This document shows positions 25,016 through 35,330 of a stretch of DNA of 64,000 nt, in pieces. Within the stretch, counting starts at the first letter, position 1. Each line of letters opens with the position of its first letter. The DNA comes from Sipunculus nudus (taxonomy: Eukaryota; Annelida; Sipuncula; Golfingiida; Sipunculidae), in contig CM049315.1 in NCBI GenBank assembly GCA_026874595.1, positions 71,967,416 to 72,031,415 of the forward strand, read 5' to 3'. Under the pieces are notes generated by a model. It ran no database searches. It saw only the letters and a list, made by a program, of their open reading frames with translations, and had not been told where the DNA came from. A program made the position numbers and the translations under genes.

Positions 25016-28000
25016 TTCGTTTATGATTCACACTTTGTAAATTGCAGACGCCTACACTGTTGAAAAGCTGCTATTCGTCTGGAAAAAAAGCAATCCATTA
25101 ACTGTGGAAAAGGGACTAGAAATCCCCCAGTATGAACTTCATAAAATGAAACCCCATCCCTGCAGCAAGACTTACGATGACGGTAAGGATATACCCATAA
25201 GTAAAAAACACAAGGGAAGATTTTATATGTAACTGTCTGCAAAAGCTTAATTTCAAAGGCAGTCATATATCCATAGTATGACAAAAACAGTTTTGTACAT
25301 ACTCTGGCTTTGTCGAAATAAAAAAAATATCACCTTTTGTCTTTTAATGATAAATGCAACTCTTTCATATATATTTTGTATAGTTTAATATAATTTTTGT
25401 TTAAACTCGCACTATCGCATTAGAGTAAGCGTCATTTAAATATTATACCATATTACCCGAGTACAGTAGAACATCGAATATCCGAATCGTTTTTTTACAT
25501 AAAATATGTTTAATAGAGGTATATAGGGTTAATTTCCGGCACCTTATTAAAAATTTTGGAAAAGGATTTTTCGGAAAATATAGAAATGTTTTTCAACTTT
25601 ATTCTCGCTATATGTTGCATAATATATTTTATATTAGGAATATACACAATATATTTACGGGTCCACTGCTTCAATATATAGCCTGTATCATCAAGTATAA
25701 TATGTATCAAACGTATGTATCCGTTATTTAGGCATAATCGTCAAACTCAAATATATCTTTACAATAAAAAAGGGTTTTTAAAAAGGTTAAAGATTTTTTT
25801 ATATTTAGACTTATATAATGATATATAATGAATTTTTAAGTGTTATTTAGTGTTAGTATAATGATATAATTGTATTATTCACATTGTGTAAACACATCTT
25901 TAGTGGGAAACTTCACATGTTTGAGGGCAGAGTTCATCCTGGTCCGTGACCGCGGCCATTACGTCCTTCGCCTGTACGTCCCCGCGGTCCTCATAGTCAT
26001 GCTGTCTTGGGTGTCGTTCTGGATAAACATCGAGGCAGTTCCCGCGAGAATCTCGCTCGGCGTCACCACTGTGCTGACGATCGTCACGCAGGTAGGGTTT
26101 AAACAGAGTATATTTTTACGTGTAGTTGACCACAATTTATTGAAGTTGTTCATGCAATAGTGCAGTTGTAAATCCACATTTGTGCAGTTATAAATGTAAA
26201 AGTTTGTTTCTAGTCACAGGCTGGAAAAAAAACACTTATGCCCAAATGAATAAATTGGTCTGTGTCTGAAATAATCATATGATCTGTCATATTCACAATC
26301 ATAATTCGCTAATAATATTAATATTATATTTATCAATAAAAATTTGAGAGAGCATCGACTTCAGTTTAGATATTTTACTGAAAGATTATACCTTAGGCAT
26401 ATGTAAACACTGTGGTAAACTGTTACCTAGTTATTGTCAAGCACAATCAGCTAAGAATGATTTTGCTGGACTTTCAGTTTTTGTTAACAGTGACAGGGGT
26501 ACTCTTTATTACATATTTGTGCAGTTGTAACATTTATTTAAAATATGCCTTGGGTTTAAAAGTTATAAAAAGTTTAAAAGTCTTATGTAAAACCCCGCCA
26601 GATTTTAGCCTGATGGCCCATTTACAAAACTATATTCTGTCTACTACGCCATTTAATCTTTACGTCGTCGTTTCCCATTTCGCTAAAGCTTGAGCAGAAT
26701 GTGCTGGGTTTCACTACCACGCGACTGCATCAGTGCCACGAATGCAATCAGTCTTGCCCTAACTACTCATTAGATACAGTAGAATGGTGTTTATTCGAAC
26801 ACCATTATCTGAAAAATCAATTATTCAGAATCTAAAAACTGAGAACCGAATTTTTAACAATATAACCAAAATCAAACAATGCAAAATATTCTGGACTAAA
26901 TTGAATTTTCCAGGGCTAATAAGTATTAAATTCAATGTGTTTTACACGATAAATTGATTAAAATTGATGAAAAACCTAACAAAAATGCTGTTTATTTTGG
27001 ACCAGCTTCATTAATTTATCTATGGTAAAGTCCGGTGCTTCATGTTGGAAAATCAGGGAATCATTTATCCGAACAAACGACGCTCTACTGTAGGTGAATA
27101 ACATCTCAGTCACTTTACATACTGTAAAATATATACTATAAAAGTTTTTAAACCATGCATAAAAACTTTCCACGCAGTACACTTGATAAAGTTTCTTAAT
27201 TTAAAAGTTAAAGAAAGCTGTTTGGCTTTAGGTAAATTCTGTTATGAAAATTTTCGTGACACCTCTGTGATGAATGTATAAGCTTATTCATTTACAAGAT
27301 GTTAGTAAACATGGTTTATGTGCCAGTGTTGACAAACAGAAAAAAAAAAACATGTAGCCTGAGGCAACTGTTTGCTGATGTGCAGAAATTGAAAGGTCCT
27401 ATTTGCAAAATGCAATTTACAAAACTCTGGTTCCTCTGACTTGCCGCCAGGTGTCCTTATTGAATGTGTCCTGGTTATGTTTATATAAACGTTGATATAA
27501 GCAAAGTGAACAACATCCTGTGTGCGGTCTGATCTTCAATATCTGATATATTTTTTTTATAAAAACGTTCAACAAATTATCTTTCTTCAATTATGATGTG
27601 GCACTTTAAAATGTGGCAGCTAATGCAGCTATATATTGTCAATAGTTCGTGTTCCTGTAGTTTTCTATGTGCAATAGTCCCTTTGCGAAAGAATGTTAAA
27701 TTTCTCAGAATTATGGGATAAGTGGGATATGACATCCCCAAGCTTGAATTCACCTGGCATCGTTTCCATCGTTACAAGACCGAAAGCTGGCATATTTTTT
27801 TAGGCCATGCTACTGAGTATTTGCGTAATAAAAGGTGGTACCACCGCCAATCATATTATACTAGCTTATCTACAAGTTCATTACTTTGAACTTTAAAATC
27901 ATTATAGTTTTATCCTTAGTACGACAGAAGGTGCTTAAATATAATGAAAACTTAGCAGTAGGAAAGACAAATCATTATTTCAAACCCTACTTACCAAATA

Positions 28001-28655
28001 TTTTATTAACAGAATCAAATTATGTTTGTGGATGCTCTAGGAACAATTTAAGATTTTGTAATGTTTGACTTTCAGTATCAGAAAATGTAAAGATGCAGAG
28101 GGCCTTAGGCCATGATTCAAAGTAACAAATTGCCTTCTGTCTTAATACACAATCATAGTTGTCGAAACGTGACGCTAAGATAGCCTTTTCGAAGATTTGA
28201 GATATATGAGGATGTATGGAGAATTTAGGAAAAAGACTCCCCTTAGGACACACCCTTTAGTATTCTCAACAGTTACAGACCAAAACCGTGAATATCCGAG
28301 TCGTGACCACAGAAGAAATCCGTAACAAAAGTCCAGCGCAATCACCGTCTAATATAACATAGATTATATTATATAATATTATATATTATATTATATTGCA
28401 TTATATTATATTGCATTATATTATATTTATTATATTATATTATATTATATTATATTATATTTTTGACAGGCGTCTAGCGTCAGTACGACGATGCCTCGCG
28501 TGTCCTACGTCAAGGCTATAGACGTCTGGATGACGGTGTGTCAGGCCTTTGTCTTCGCTGCTCTCATAGAATACGCCTTTGTTAACGTCAGGACCAGGCG
28601 CAGAGTGTTCTGGAAATCTATAAGAACCAAGAAGGAACAACAGGTGTGTATATTT

Positions 28656-28724
<69 letters not shown>

Positions 28725-29415
28725 GGGTTCTTCTTCGTATGTATAATAATGTATACATTCTATAAGATATAAGATATGAAGCTTAAGTAAGAAATAAGAA
28801 ATGCAAGTGAGTAACTTCAACACGACTTATATCTGATCGTACTCGTACAATATTTAAACAGTGGTTATTTTCAGAGAAAATGTAATTAAATTTAAATATA
28901 TGAAAATATTTTGATAACAACTACTCGAAAACATAACTGTCCGTGAAACATTGTTAGTGTATTGTTTTAGGGAGATCTTGACTACATGCGAGTCATGAAG
29001 CCATGATTATGCATGGGTATGGGAATAACCAGTATGAGAATAACCGTAATGGGAATATCCGGGATATGATACTAAACGTGTATTAATTCTTTGGCCCCCT
29101 GTCGGAGTGTATAGACAAAATACACGGGTTCTGAACTCAATAAAAGGAACAAATGGTTTTAATTTTTTTAGTATATTAGAAAGAAAACTTAATAAAATTA
29201 TCTACACCAAGCGCGTTTTGAGAGATTTCTAATAAATGCACTTATTAATGCACTCACAGGCCGGCAGCATGGATAATGCCCACGAAACTCACGAGAAAGG
29301 GAACCACATCGGCATCATGCAGGCCAAGCATATAGACAAGTACGCCAGGATAGTATTCCCACTGTCATTCGCATTGTTTATAGTCATATACTTTTCATGG
29401 TATTTGTATTTATGA
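16368..29415 (+). CDS. Glycine-receptor-like Cys-loop anion channel subunit (nine coding exons)
   Basis: This is a ligand-gated, chloride-type channel subunit of the plasma membrane. Coding exons are 16368-16462, 17356-17417, 18060-18127, 19660-19886, 22433-22515, 25048-25182, 25904-26091, 28470-28643 and 29260-29415. All introns are GT-AG and the phases join to one 395-residue frame ending in TGA. Seen: an N-terminal hydrophobic signal (1-23), a Cys-loop C158-C172 with 13 residues between, a second Cys pair C217-C229, M1 about 243-264, M2 about 270-290 with PAR at 270-272 (the anion-filter pattern), M3 about 303-325 and M4 about 372-393. Residues aligning with glycine-receptor ligand contacts are F82, R84, S149, R151, E177, S178, Y221 and F227. 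Oddities: the usual WxPD motif reads WRPA (A117), and the M3-M4 loop is only about 45 residues, so the protein is short for the family. Sequons lie at N27, N99 and N226. A glutamate- or GABA-gated relative cannot be excluded; the true ligand is unknown. Confidence 0.9.
17356..17417 (+). CDS. Channel exon 2: pre-beta1 linker
   Basis: The acceptor TTTTTTCAG precedes it and the donor is G|GTGAGT. It encodes residues 33-52 ([18 protein letters not shown] region), the helix and linker before strand 1 of the extracellular domain. Confidence 0.8.
17500..18005 (+). repeat. Interspersed element family A, two adjacent copies in intron 2
   Basis: A partial copy (about 17500-17650) and a nearly complete one (about 17695-18005) lie head to tail. 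Both show CATTCACTTA.T.GGCCCATAT and GATCATGTG. The second copy retains the 3' end CGAACGGGGATGAACGCAT, AACCTCC and GGCGGAGGCAATGATAG. Together they fill most of the 642-base intron and end about 55 bases before exon 3. Confidence 0.8.
18060..18127 (+). CDS. Channel exon 3: first beta strand
   Basis: Acceptor TTGTTACAG and donor ATG|GTAAGA (phase 0). It encodes residues 54-75 with [16 protein letters not shown], which is highly similar to the corresponding strand in glycine-receptor subunits. Confidence 0.9.
18680..19010 (+). repeat. Interspersed repeat in intron 3, partner of 36560-36900
   Basis: TGCATTAAATTTTAACTTC, CATAAAATTTCATG, CACCAATGC, GCTTAGCTG, GTACTGTCTG, GCGATAACGAC and GTACAATAGGCA.AGCAA appear in the same order at 36.6-36.9 kb. 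An open frame here is incidental. Confidence 0.7.
19660..19886 (+). CDS. Channel exon 4: core of ligand-binding domain
   Basis: Acceptor GATACACAG, donor CCAG|GTAATA (phase 2). It encodes residues 76-150: FIRERW (ligand-face F82 and R84), LWRPAGFF at 113-120 in the loop A region, HFHEIT at 127-132 and VLLSSR at 146-151 in the loop E region. The family signature has Asp where this exon has Ala (codon GCG) after W-x-P. Confidence 0.95.
21095..21420 (+). repeat. Interspersed repeat in intron 4, partner of 27300-27560
   Basis: GTGTTGACAAA, TTGCAAAA, CTTGCTGCCAG, TTGAATGTGTTTGG and TTATATATAAAC recur in order at 27.3-27.6 kb (CTTGCCGCCAG, TTGAATGTGTCCTGG). The 3' part (TCAAGGGATT.T.TATGGTAAAT-like) also resembles 33.90-33.96 kb. 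A divergent family, non-coding. Confidence 0.6.
21694..21733. repeat. (CA)n microsatellite
   Basis: A CA run in intron 4, interrupted once by AAA. Confidence 0.9.
22225..22400 (+). repeat. Interspersed repeat, partner of 23180-23370
   Basis: TGTGGCAA.ATGTCC, an AAACTGATTTG-like word, GTGAAGTTGCGC, CCA.TAGGTGGTG and TATGCGCCA recur about 965 bases downstream as TATGGCAAAATGTCC, CACTGATTTGTGAGTTGCGC, CCAGGTGGCGTG and TTTGCGCCA. The two copies flank exon 5, so the exon is bracketed by similar sequence. Confidence 0.7.
22433..22515 (+). CDS. Channel exon 5: Cys-loop
   Basis: Acceptor TACGTCACAG, donor T|GTGAGT (phase 1). It encodes residues 152-178, including C158 and C172 with YPFDKQ between them, the diagnostic Cys-loop, and the loop B words E177-S178-Y179. 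Confidence 0.95.
23180..23370 (+). repeat. Interspersed repeat in intron 5, partner of 22225-22400
   Basis: Second copy of the repeat that flanks exon 5; see the shared words listed for the first copy. It is slightly longer, with an added AAGCAAGGAGCAGAAACATG segment. Confidence 0.7.
23690..23985 (+). repeat. Interspersed element family A, copy in intron 5
   Basis: It has AATCCGCCATTTAGG, a G run, AATGTGGGATGCTTCC, TTCATTCGTGCATAAGTGAC, CCTGAATCCGGATGATGTG, TGATTGCGCGAGTTATG, (CA)n and CGAACGGGGATGATCGCAT. It lacks some of the middle. It is in the same orientation as the host gene. Confidence 0.75.
24977..25012. repeat. (AT)n microsatellite
   Basis: An AT run ending about 35 bases before channel exon 6. 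Confidence 0.95.
25048..25182 (+). CDS. Channel exon 6: beta8-beta9 and first Cys of loop C
   Basis: Acceptor GTAAATTGCAG, donor G|GTAAGG (phase 1). It encodes residues 180-223: LLFVWKK, EIPQYEL and HPCSKTYDD, giving C217 and the loop C aromatic Y221. Confidence 0.95.
25904..26091 (+). CDS. Channel exon 7: loop C end, M1 and most of M2
   Basis: Acceptor CACATCTTTAG, donor CAG|GTAGGG (phase 0). It encodes residues 225-286: NFTC (C229), hydrophobic M1 with LSWVSFWIN, then [13 protein letters not shown], where R272 is the 0' charge at the cytoplasmic mouth and Leu is at 9'. The exon is visibly GC-rich compared with the introns. Confidence 0.97.
26777..27090. mobile_element. Tigger/pogo-type MITE, 314 bp, in intron 7
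   Basis: It starts TA|CAGTAGAATGGTG and ends CGCTCTACTG|TA, so it has inverted ends of about 20 imperfect bases and a TA target duplication, as expected for Tc1/mariner/pogo elements. A further single end of the same type (TA|CAGTAGAACATCG) is at 25464. No transposase is encoded. Confidence 0.8.
27300..27560 (+). repeat. Interspersed repeat in intron 7, partner of 21095-21420
   Basis: Matches the intron 4 copy through GTGTTGACAAA, TTTGCAAAA, CTTGCCGCCAG, TTGAATGTGT and TTATATAAAC. Non-coding. Confidence 0.6.
28350..28461. repeat. (TATAT)n-type array abutting the exon 8 acceptor
   Basis: About 110 bases of TATAT and ATTAT units run to within eight bases of exon 8, leaving only TTTTGACAG as a recognisable acceptor. 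A normal polypyrimidine tract and branch site are replaced by the array. Confidence 0.9.
28470..28643 (+). CDS. Channel exon 8: M2 end, M2-M3 loop, M3
   Basis: Starts in phase 0 after ACAG and ends CAG|GTGTGT. It encodes residues 287-344: [13 protein letters not shown] (a strongly conserved family segment), M3 ([17 protein letters not shown]) and the basic start of the cytoplasmic loop (RTRRR). Confidence 0.97.
28656..28727. repeat. (AG)n(G)n microsatellite
   Basis: About 28 AG units and a 14-base G run begin about 13 bases after the exon 8 donor. Confidence 0.95.
29260..29415 (+). CDS. Channel exon 9: end of cytoplasmic loop, M4, stop
   Basis: Acceptor GCACTCACAG, phase 0. It encodes residues 345-395: a His- and Glu-rich short loop, [14 protein letters not shown] (the conserved start of M4), the M4 hydrophobic helix and a short YLYL tail before TGA at 29413-29415. 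Confidence 0.95.
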   Translation, partial: AGSMDNAHETHEKGNHIGIMQAKHIDKYARIVFPLSFALFIVIYFSWYLYL

Positions 29416-31548
29416 AGAAAATAATTAACAAAAAGGTCATGTTCATCCATCTTCTTAATAAGAAACAAATGTCTCATGCTCAGTGCCTTGTTATTTTTCT
29501 TTTTTTTTTAAATCAAATTTATCTTAATGTATAATTATATGTATTTACGTGTTTGTGCTCGTCACAGGGTATATGCCTGTGTTGTATATCTTGTGAACTT
29601 TTTACAAGTCAACCTGTACAGTTAAGTCGATGTTTCCCGATCAGTGAGGGAAAAGAATAGGAAAGACGCATTATTTCAATTAGCACGAGTACATGTTTGT
29701 ACGTTTCGGGGCAAGTATATAATTAAAGCATATTTTACGCAAGTAACGGCTAATCCATGGGTCTTTAAATAAGGGCTTTTTACCTGTTACCATATTATAT
29801 ACTCTTTAAATTGCTCTTCCATATGTGCGATTCAAATGCCTGTTGCACGGCTTTCGAGTGGGGATTCTTAAAAATGACGTCACGAAGGGAGGGAAATGCT
29901 GTGTTTGCAGTTAGTGCCCAAAGCAAAACCAAAATGCTGGAGACATCGACGATATTGATGGTGATGTGGATAGATTGGTAGAACTTATAAATGTAATTCA
30001 CTTTACTGTTTGTACGGTGCCACATATCTCCATCACAATGGCGTTTAAATGATAAGCAACGTGTAATGGTTGAAAAGCGGGACGTAGTGGGGAAGTAACT
30101 TAAAATACGTCCAGCAACATTTTATTTATTTTCAGACAATTACAGATTCAAACATGCCTTAAATTCTACTTACTTTGGTAAATTATGCCAAATTAACTGA
30201 ATGAAACCAAAATGTTTGAACTGTGATTGGCCAGGAAAGACTAGAAATCGCCTGTCGCGTCGTTTATATATAGAAACACACCCCGCGAACGGTACGCGAC
30301 ACATATAGGTGTTCGCTACGCGCTTATGGAAACGTAGCTTTACGCAGTGGCTAATTTACATTAGTTTAATAATTTATTCTTCTCAACCACTGCTTTCTGT
30401 TGTATTGTCTGATGAGTATTGTTGTGTGGGAAGTTGACACAGTTCCAAGAATGTTCTGACCAGTATTTCCACTTTGTTTAAAACTTGGTCAGATTCATGA
30501 TACCAAGCTCTTGTCTGTCGGAAAACCATAGCCTTGTGCTTACATTTCTGGTGGCAATACCCAGCAAACAGTGCTTTTGAAAGTAGTGGTTAAGCGTATG
30601 GAGTTTAAGAATAATGTAGTGTGATCACTATGTGAGGAGTTTAACTTGGCATATGTTCCTCACGTATTAGCTTCTGGCTCGAGTTACTAAGAATACAAAT
30701 ACTTGTACTTTATTCAGCTCAAGGGTTATATAAGTCATTATAATATCATGTGAATTTGAAAATGATATATTATCAATTGTATAAGTATCATGAAAATCAT
30801 TCATAGAAATAAAATAATAAAAGGTAACATTCCAAGTGTATATATCTGTGTTTGCATGTAGGCCGGCAGTACCGAGGTAAAGATTATGACGTCATGCTTG
30901 TAAAGAAAATAATAAACATATTCTCAGGCATAGAAGCACTTCATGCGTACTGATAAGGGATATCCACATTGAATCATACCGTTTCATTATATCTGTCTAT
31001 GTAAGACCCAGACCACGCCAGGCGAGTCCAACTGCAAGCCCGAGTCTTTGAGCTTCGTGTTCACGCCCCCCTTGTTCGAGTGCGCATCCAGTGTTCGCTT
31101 TATAAACTAACATGTTACCGCTGATAAAAAAAATAATCCTTCCACTTTTAGTTATTCTTTAATTGTTTATTTAATTTATTAATTGTTTAATAATTCATGA
31201 CTGTTCTTTGCACTTTACTTCATTACGTTATACCTTTGTATACGTTAACATGTACCAACATTTTAAAATTGATATTCCCGTATATAGGGCCGTTAATTTC
31301 AATATCAGTATGGCACAGCACTATAACCAGGATGTATTGAATTCATGATATATGTATATATATATAACGTTAATATCTGTACAACAGCATTTCGACATTT
31401 CAACAATTTCACCACAGCATTTTCGAGCCGATGAAGCGAAACCGGCGGTAGTGACTAGGATCTATCATACAACAAAATTTATCATGCTCTGTTTAAAACA
31501 CCGAGCGATTTCTGTCCGCGGAGAAAACAGCATTTCCGCAGAATGACG

Positions 31549-31550
<2 letters not shown>
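29416..31550. other. 3' flank of the channel gene; no further gene proved
   Basis: AATAAA hexamers occur near 30808 and 30909, but none follows closely after the stop codon, so the transcript end is not fixed. A 15-base segment at 30862-30876 is bounded by AG and GTAAAG and starts GCCGGCAG like exon 9. A GC-rich open segment at about 31005-31110 also follows an AG. Neither has clear homology. Confidence 0.35.

Positions 31551-31596
<46 letters not shown>
31551..31596. repeat. (AT)n microsatellite
   Basis: An AT run of about 23 units. Confidence 0.95.
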
Positions 31597-31599
<3 letters not shown>

Positions 31600-31869
31600 T
31601 ATATACTACATACACTTATACATACATGCTATGTTATCACAGTCTATGCAATTTAACAGGCGCGATAGTTCTATCATATTAGTGATAATTTGATAGTGTA
31701 TAACGTTTTCCCATACTTTTTGTACAGTTTAATCGATCACGAATGCTCACATTGTAATCACAACTTTTACTTTTAATAAAACTTTTGTCCGTACAAAGGC
31801 GTGGTCTGATGTACTTCCATCTTTTCCAACAGGACACAGTGTTTGTTGTTATAGGTGTCTGTTTTATTG

Positions 31870-32510
31870 TGCGCAGGAGTGTTACTTGTGTCTGTTGACC
31901 TTTTGATTCGTTTAGCGCAAGCATAGTTCGTTGCAATGGGAACCTCGCTGGTTGGGCGCTGGCTCGCGTGTGGGTTCTGAAGCGTAGAGACACGGCGTTC
32001 TTTGTTCTAGATGTTTCAGGTCTGTTCATGTGCGTATGTATTGTTCTTTGGAATTTTCCTATTCTAGAATTTTCGGGTGAGAAACTATAAATGAGGGGCT
32101 GTGTTTAGAGCCGGCAGAAAGGAATATACCAGCGAGCACTAAGAGTGTTACTTTCTCATCAGTTTTGGGACCTTTTCCGATAATTGCAGTGGTGTCAGAT
32201 ATTCAACAGAATTAATACGGACTGTTTCCAGTTTGCCTTTGAATTATTACTATTTACGTGGATTATTGGTTTTAAAGAACTCTTGTTAAGCTGTGACAGT
32301 GGTGGTATCTAGAATCAAAGCCTAGGATCCGGACACTCTGGTACTGTACATTTTTATTGTTATACTGAGTAATTGTATTGATTTAATGTATTGTAACGTT
32401 AGGATTGTTCTAAGAATAAATTATAATTATTTGTTAACAAAAATCCACTGACTTTTTTATTCATTCCCCTAGACATTTCACGCTGCCTAGTGTTACAGAA
32501 TCTGATTTAT
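31870..32510 (+). mobile_element. Possible solo LTR or retroelement promoter region
   Basis: The stretch has LTR-like order: TGTTACTTGTG near its left edge, a TATA-like CTATAAATGAGG at about 32090, AGAATAAATTATAA at about 32415 as a polyadenylation signal, and AGTGTTACA at its right edge. I found no matching target duplication, no primer site and no second copy, so this rests on layout alone. Confidence 0.3.
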
Positions 32511-32714
32511 TTTTATCTCCGTAACAAAATTTGTGCTGATCACGATTACGTGATCAGTTATATTAGGTTCCGTAACATTGTGTGTAAGGGCATTGTTGAG
32601 AAGATATGTTATGAATTATATGATTTTTCGATTCTGCATGATTTAAAAAGAAAATGAGATACCTATATAAGAAGGATTACTCTTTGGAGCTATTGGTAAT
32701 GGGACGTAGCACAT

Positions 32715-32950
32715 GTTAAAATCTAGGGTCCGTACGAATGTTCCGGAAACCGTGTTTGCATCACTTATTCGTACGTATTCTAAGGTTCATTCGTACACAA
32801 TTAACGGTACATTCGTGAATTTTCTATTATGACGTTCCTGAATCCGGATCATGTGCCGGATCCGCACCAAAATGTCGATTCTTCGATGGCCCATTCCCGA
32901 TATGCCCTAAGATTTCATGAGATTGTGAACAAACACACAAATACATACAC
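32715..32950 (+). repeat. Interspersed element family A, partial copy
   Basis: It contains AACCGTGTTTGCAT, CACTTATTCG, TTCCTGAATCCGGATCATGTG-like words, GATTCTTCGATGGCCCATTC and GAACAAACACACA. The 5' end and the 3' G-rich end are missing. Confidence 0.7.
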
Positions 32951-33066
32951 AAATATAAATGCAGGTTTAATGCCAATTAAGCGTAACAGTCAATCTGTTC
33001 GTATGTTTTGACACATTAACCGACATATCTTCGGACTCGTTTGACAAAAACTCACATACATAATAA

Positions 33067-33800
33067 TGGTGGCGCCACCTGCAACCATTTTTGCACAGCG
33101 TCCATCTGTTCATCTGCCTTGGGACAAAATCACTCATATCTCTGCAGTGGTTGGACTTATCCACCTGAAATTTTGCATGAGTATTCATCCTGGATAGCTT
33201 TCTTGATTTTATGATAGGTGGCGCCACCTACATTCACGTTCAGGCTGCAGACATCCAGGCTTATATCTCAGGACCGGAAATTTTGCATTTGAATAGATCA
33301 CACATAGCTCTTTATCATAAACAAAATTGTTGGCCCAACCTGCAACCATTCTTGCACAGCGTCCTTCTGTTTTTCTGCTGTTGGGTAAAATCAATCGTAT
33401 TTCGGCAGTGGTTTGACTGATCTGCCTAAATTTTTTCATGTATATACATCTTAGATACTTTCTTGATTTTGTGGCAGGTGGCGCCACCTACATTTATGTT
33501 TACGCTGCAGACATCAATGCTTATATCTTAGGACTGGTTTGACATATCCCGCCGAAATTTTACATGTGTATAGATTACACATAGCTCTTAATCATAAACA
33601 AAATTTGTGGCCAAACCTCTAACCATTTGTCCTTCTGTTTGTCTACTGTGGGATAAAATCACTCATACACAAGCAGTGGTTTGACTTATCTGCCTAAATT
33701 TTTGCATATGTATACCACTTGGATAGCTTTCTGGATTTTATGGCAGGTGGCGCCACCTACACATTTCGGCTGCAGACATCCATGCTAATATGCAACACAC
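33067..33800 (+). repeat. ~265-bp tandem repeat with a 14-base palindrome
   Basis: The perfect palindrome AGGTGGCGCCACCT is at 33216-33229, 33476-33489 and 33745-33758, with a one-base variant at 33067-33080. Spacings of 260 and 269 bases separate the three full units. Between palindromes each unit carries GCTGCAGACATC, CACATAGCTCTT, ATCATAAACAAAATT, CAACC.TTC..GC-like words and CTTGATTTT. The first unit is a 149-base partial. Incidental open frames occur on both strands. Confidence 0.85.
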
Positions 33801-34656
33801 CTCACTCTATTTCCCCTTGCCACTCAATCCACGCCTCACTTCACCCGTCCCACTTTGATTTCGGCGGATACACGTAGTCGCTTGTCGACTACCCGTATTT
33901 TAGTTTTATAATAGAATCAAGGGATTTTCTATGGTAAATAGAAATCACATATCAGAATTGGCCATTACAAAAATCTAAAGTATTTGTGGTAAATAAAACG
34001 ACCAATCATGCTGGCTCTCTAATCATACTCGACAAGAGACTTCACTCTGATTTATTTTGTTAGAACTGTACAACGGTAGCATAACTCTTACCGGAAAACA
34101 TATATTTTCAGTCACCCTGACAGATCAAGCCTGCATGCGGCGGCCCGGTCATTGACAGGTTTCTAACAGATTTGTAAAATTTTATATAACTGCTTTGGAC
34201 AAGCATGTATGACTTAGTCGATCCACCAATATGCAGTGGAATTTCATGCTAAGCGGATTAAAGTTTCGGAAAATCTTGATGAGTACATGGGGATAAGAAA
34301 TATAGTGGATCGTGATGTCGGTTTAGTCGACACTTGACGTTGGGTATGCCGGTTCTAGTGTTACATCGTAAAGCTGCTTTTGACAAAGGAAATTAGTTGG
34401 CTTTCAACTGCAAGGTAAACATAGCTAAAGAAGCCAGACACGAGCTCCAAGAGTAGAGAATTGATTTACCAGAGGTTGGCAGTCGAGTTGGTATCATTAG
34501 TATACAACAGTTTGGTTTTCCTGAAAATGGCGTCTAAGACGCGTGCTTCCAATATGAATATTTATAGCTTCCAATATATTGCCGGATAACAAACAGAACC
34601 ACAATGCAGTTTCAGGGTTGAAGAAAAAGGAAAATGGCGACAACTAAATGCTCCCC

Positions 34657-34682
34657 CCTCTCTCTCTCTCTCTCTCTCTCTT
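34657..34682. repeat. (CT)n microsatellite
   Basis: A short CT run of 11-12 units. The surrounding 33.9-35.1 kb shows no gene. Confidence 0.9.
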
Positions 34683-35104
34683 TCTTGGTACGATAAGAAA
34701 TATTTAAAGGTTTAATTTGTAAAAATAGAAAACAGAGCCAAACCCATTATATATACAGAGGGGGTGGTTGGTGTTCCCTTTCCCCCGTCCACACTCCCAG
34801 AGGGTTATCAGTCAACTTGAACAATCCCTGCTGTTCTTACATGATTGAACCGTGATGGTCTACTCTAAAGTCCAGATATAATGTCTGTGATTAGTGTCAC
34901 AGAGTCAGTTATTTGTTAGAGTAGAATTTTTCAGTCTTCAGTTGACAAGATAATGATTTATCTATGGTAGGATGCTATACTCGAGCACTAGGGCTGAAGA
35001 CTGGCATTAGCAGCGGTGTTCAAGAGGATCGTGTATCGTTAGAGTATAAGAGATGAACAAGCGCCAATTTAAGTAATGAGTCAGCTTATCTAATCATAGC
35101 CGTG

Positions 35105-35330
35105 AACACACGACTCATTAGGCATTTTTATTGGGCTGGTGAGCCTAACTTGAGTCGTGATACAAGCCGATAATCTTAACATTAGGCTATGAATGATGAT
35201 TTAACACAAAAGAATACATATGAAGAATACAAGCCAAACTGAAACTCCATCTGTATGGTAACAAGTCATTTCTTGTATCGCGTACAAGTTGGTTCTCGTC
35301 CAGGTGACTCTCGAATGTCGGGGGGTTGAA
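35105..35330 (+). repeat. Interspersed repeat, partner of 3045-3290
   Basis: It carries ACACGACTCATTAGGCATT, GAGTCGTGATACAAGCCGAT and CGTACAAGTTGGTTCTCGTC, as in the copy near 3.1 kb. Non-coding. Confidence 0.7.

Noticed and set aside
16368-29415. The channel as a nicotinic-type cation channel or a prokaryotic pentameric channel
   Set aside because: The PAR motif before M2, the second Cys pair in loop C and the [12 protein letters not shown] segment place it with anionic metazoan receptors.
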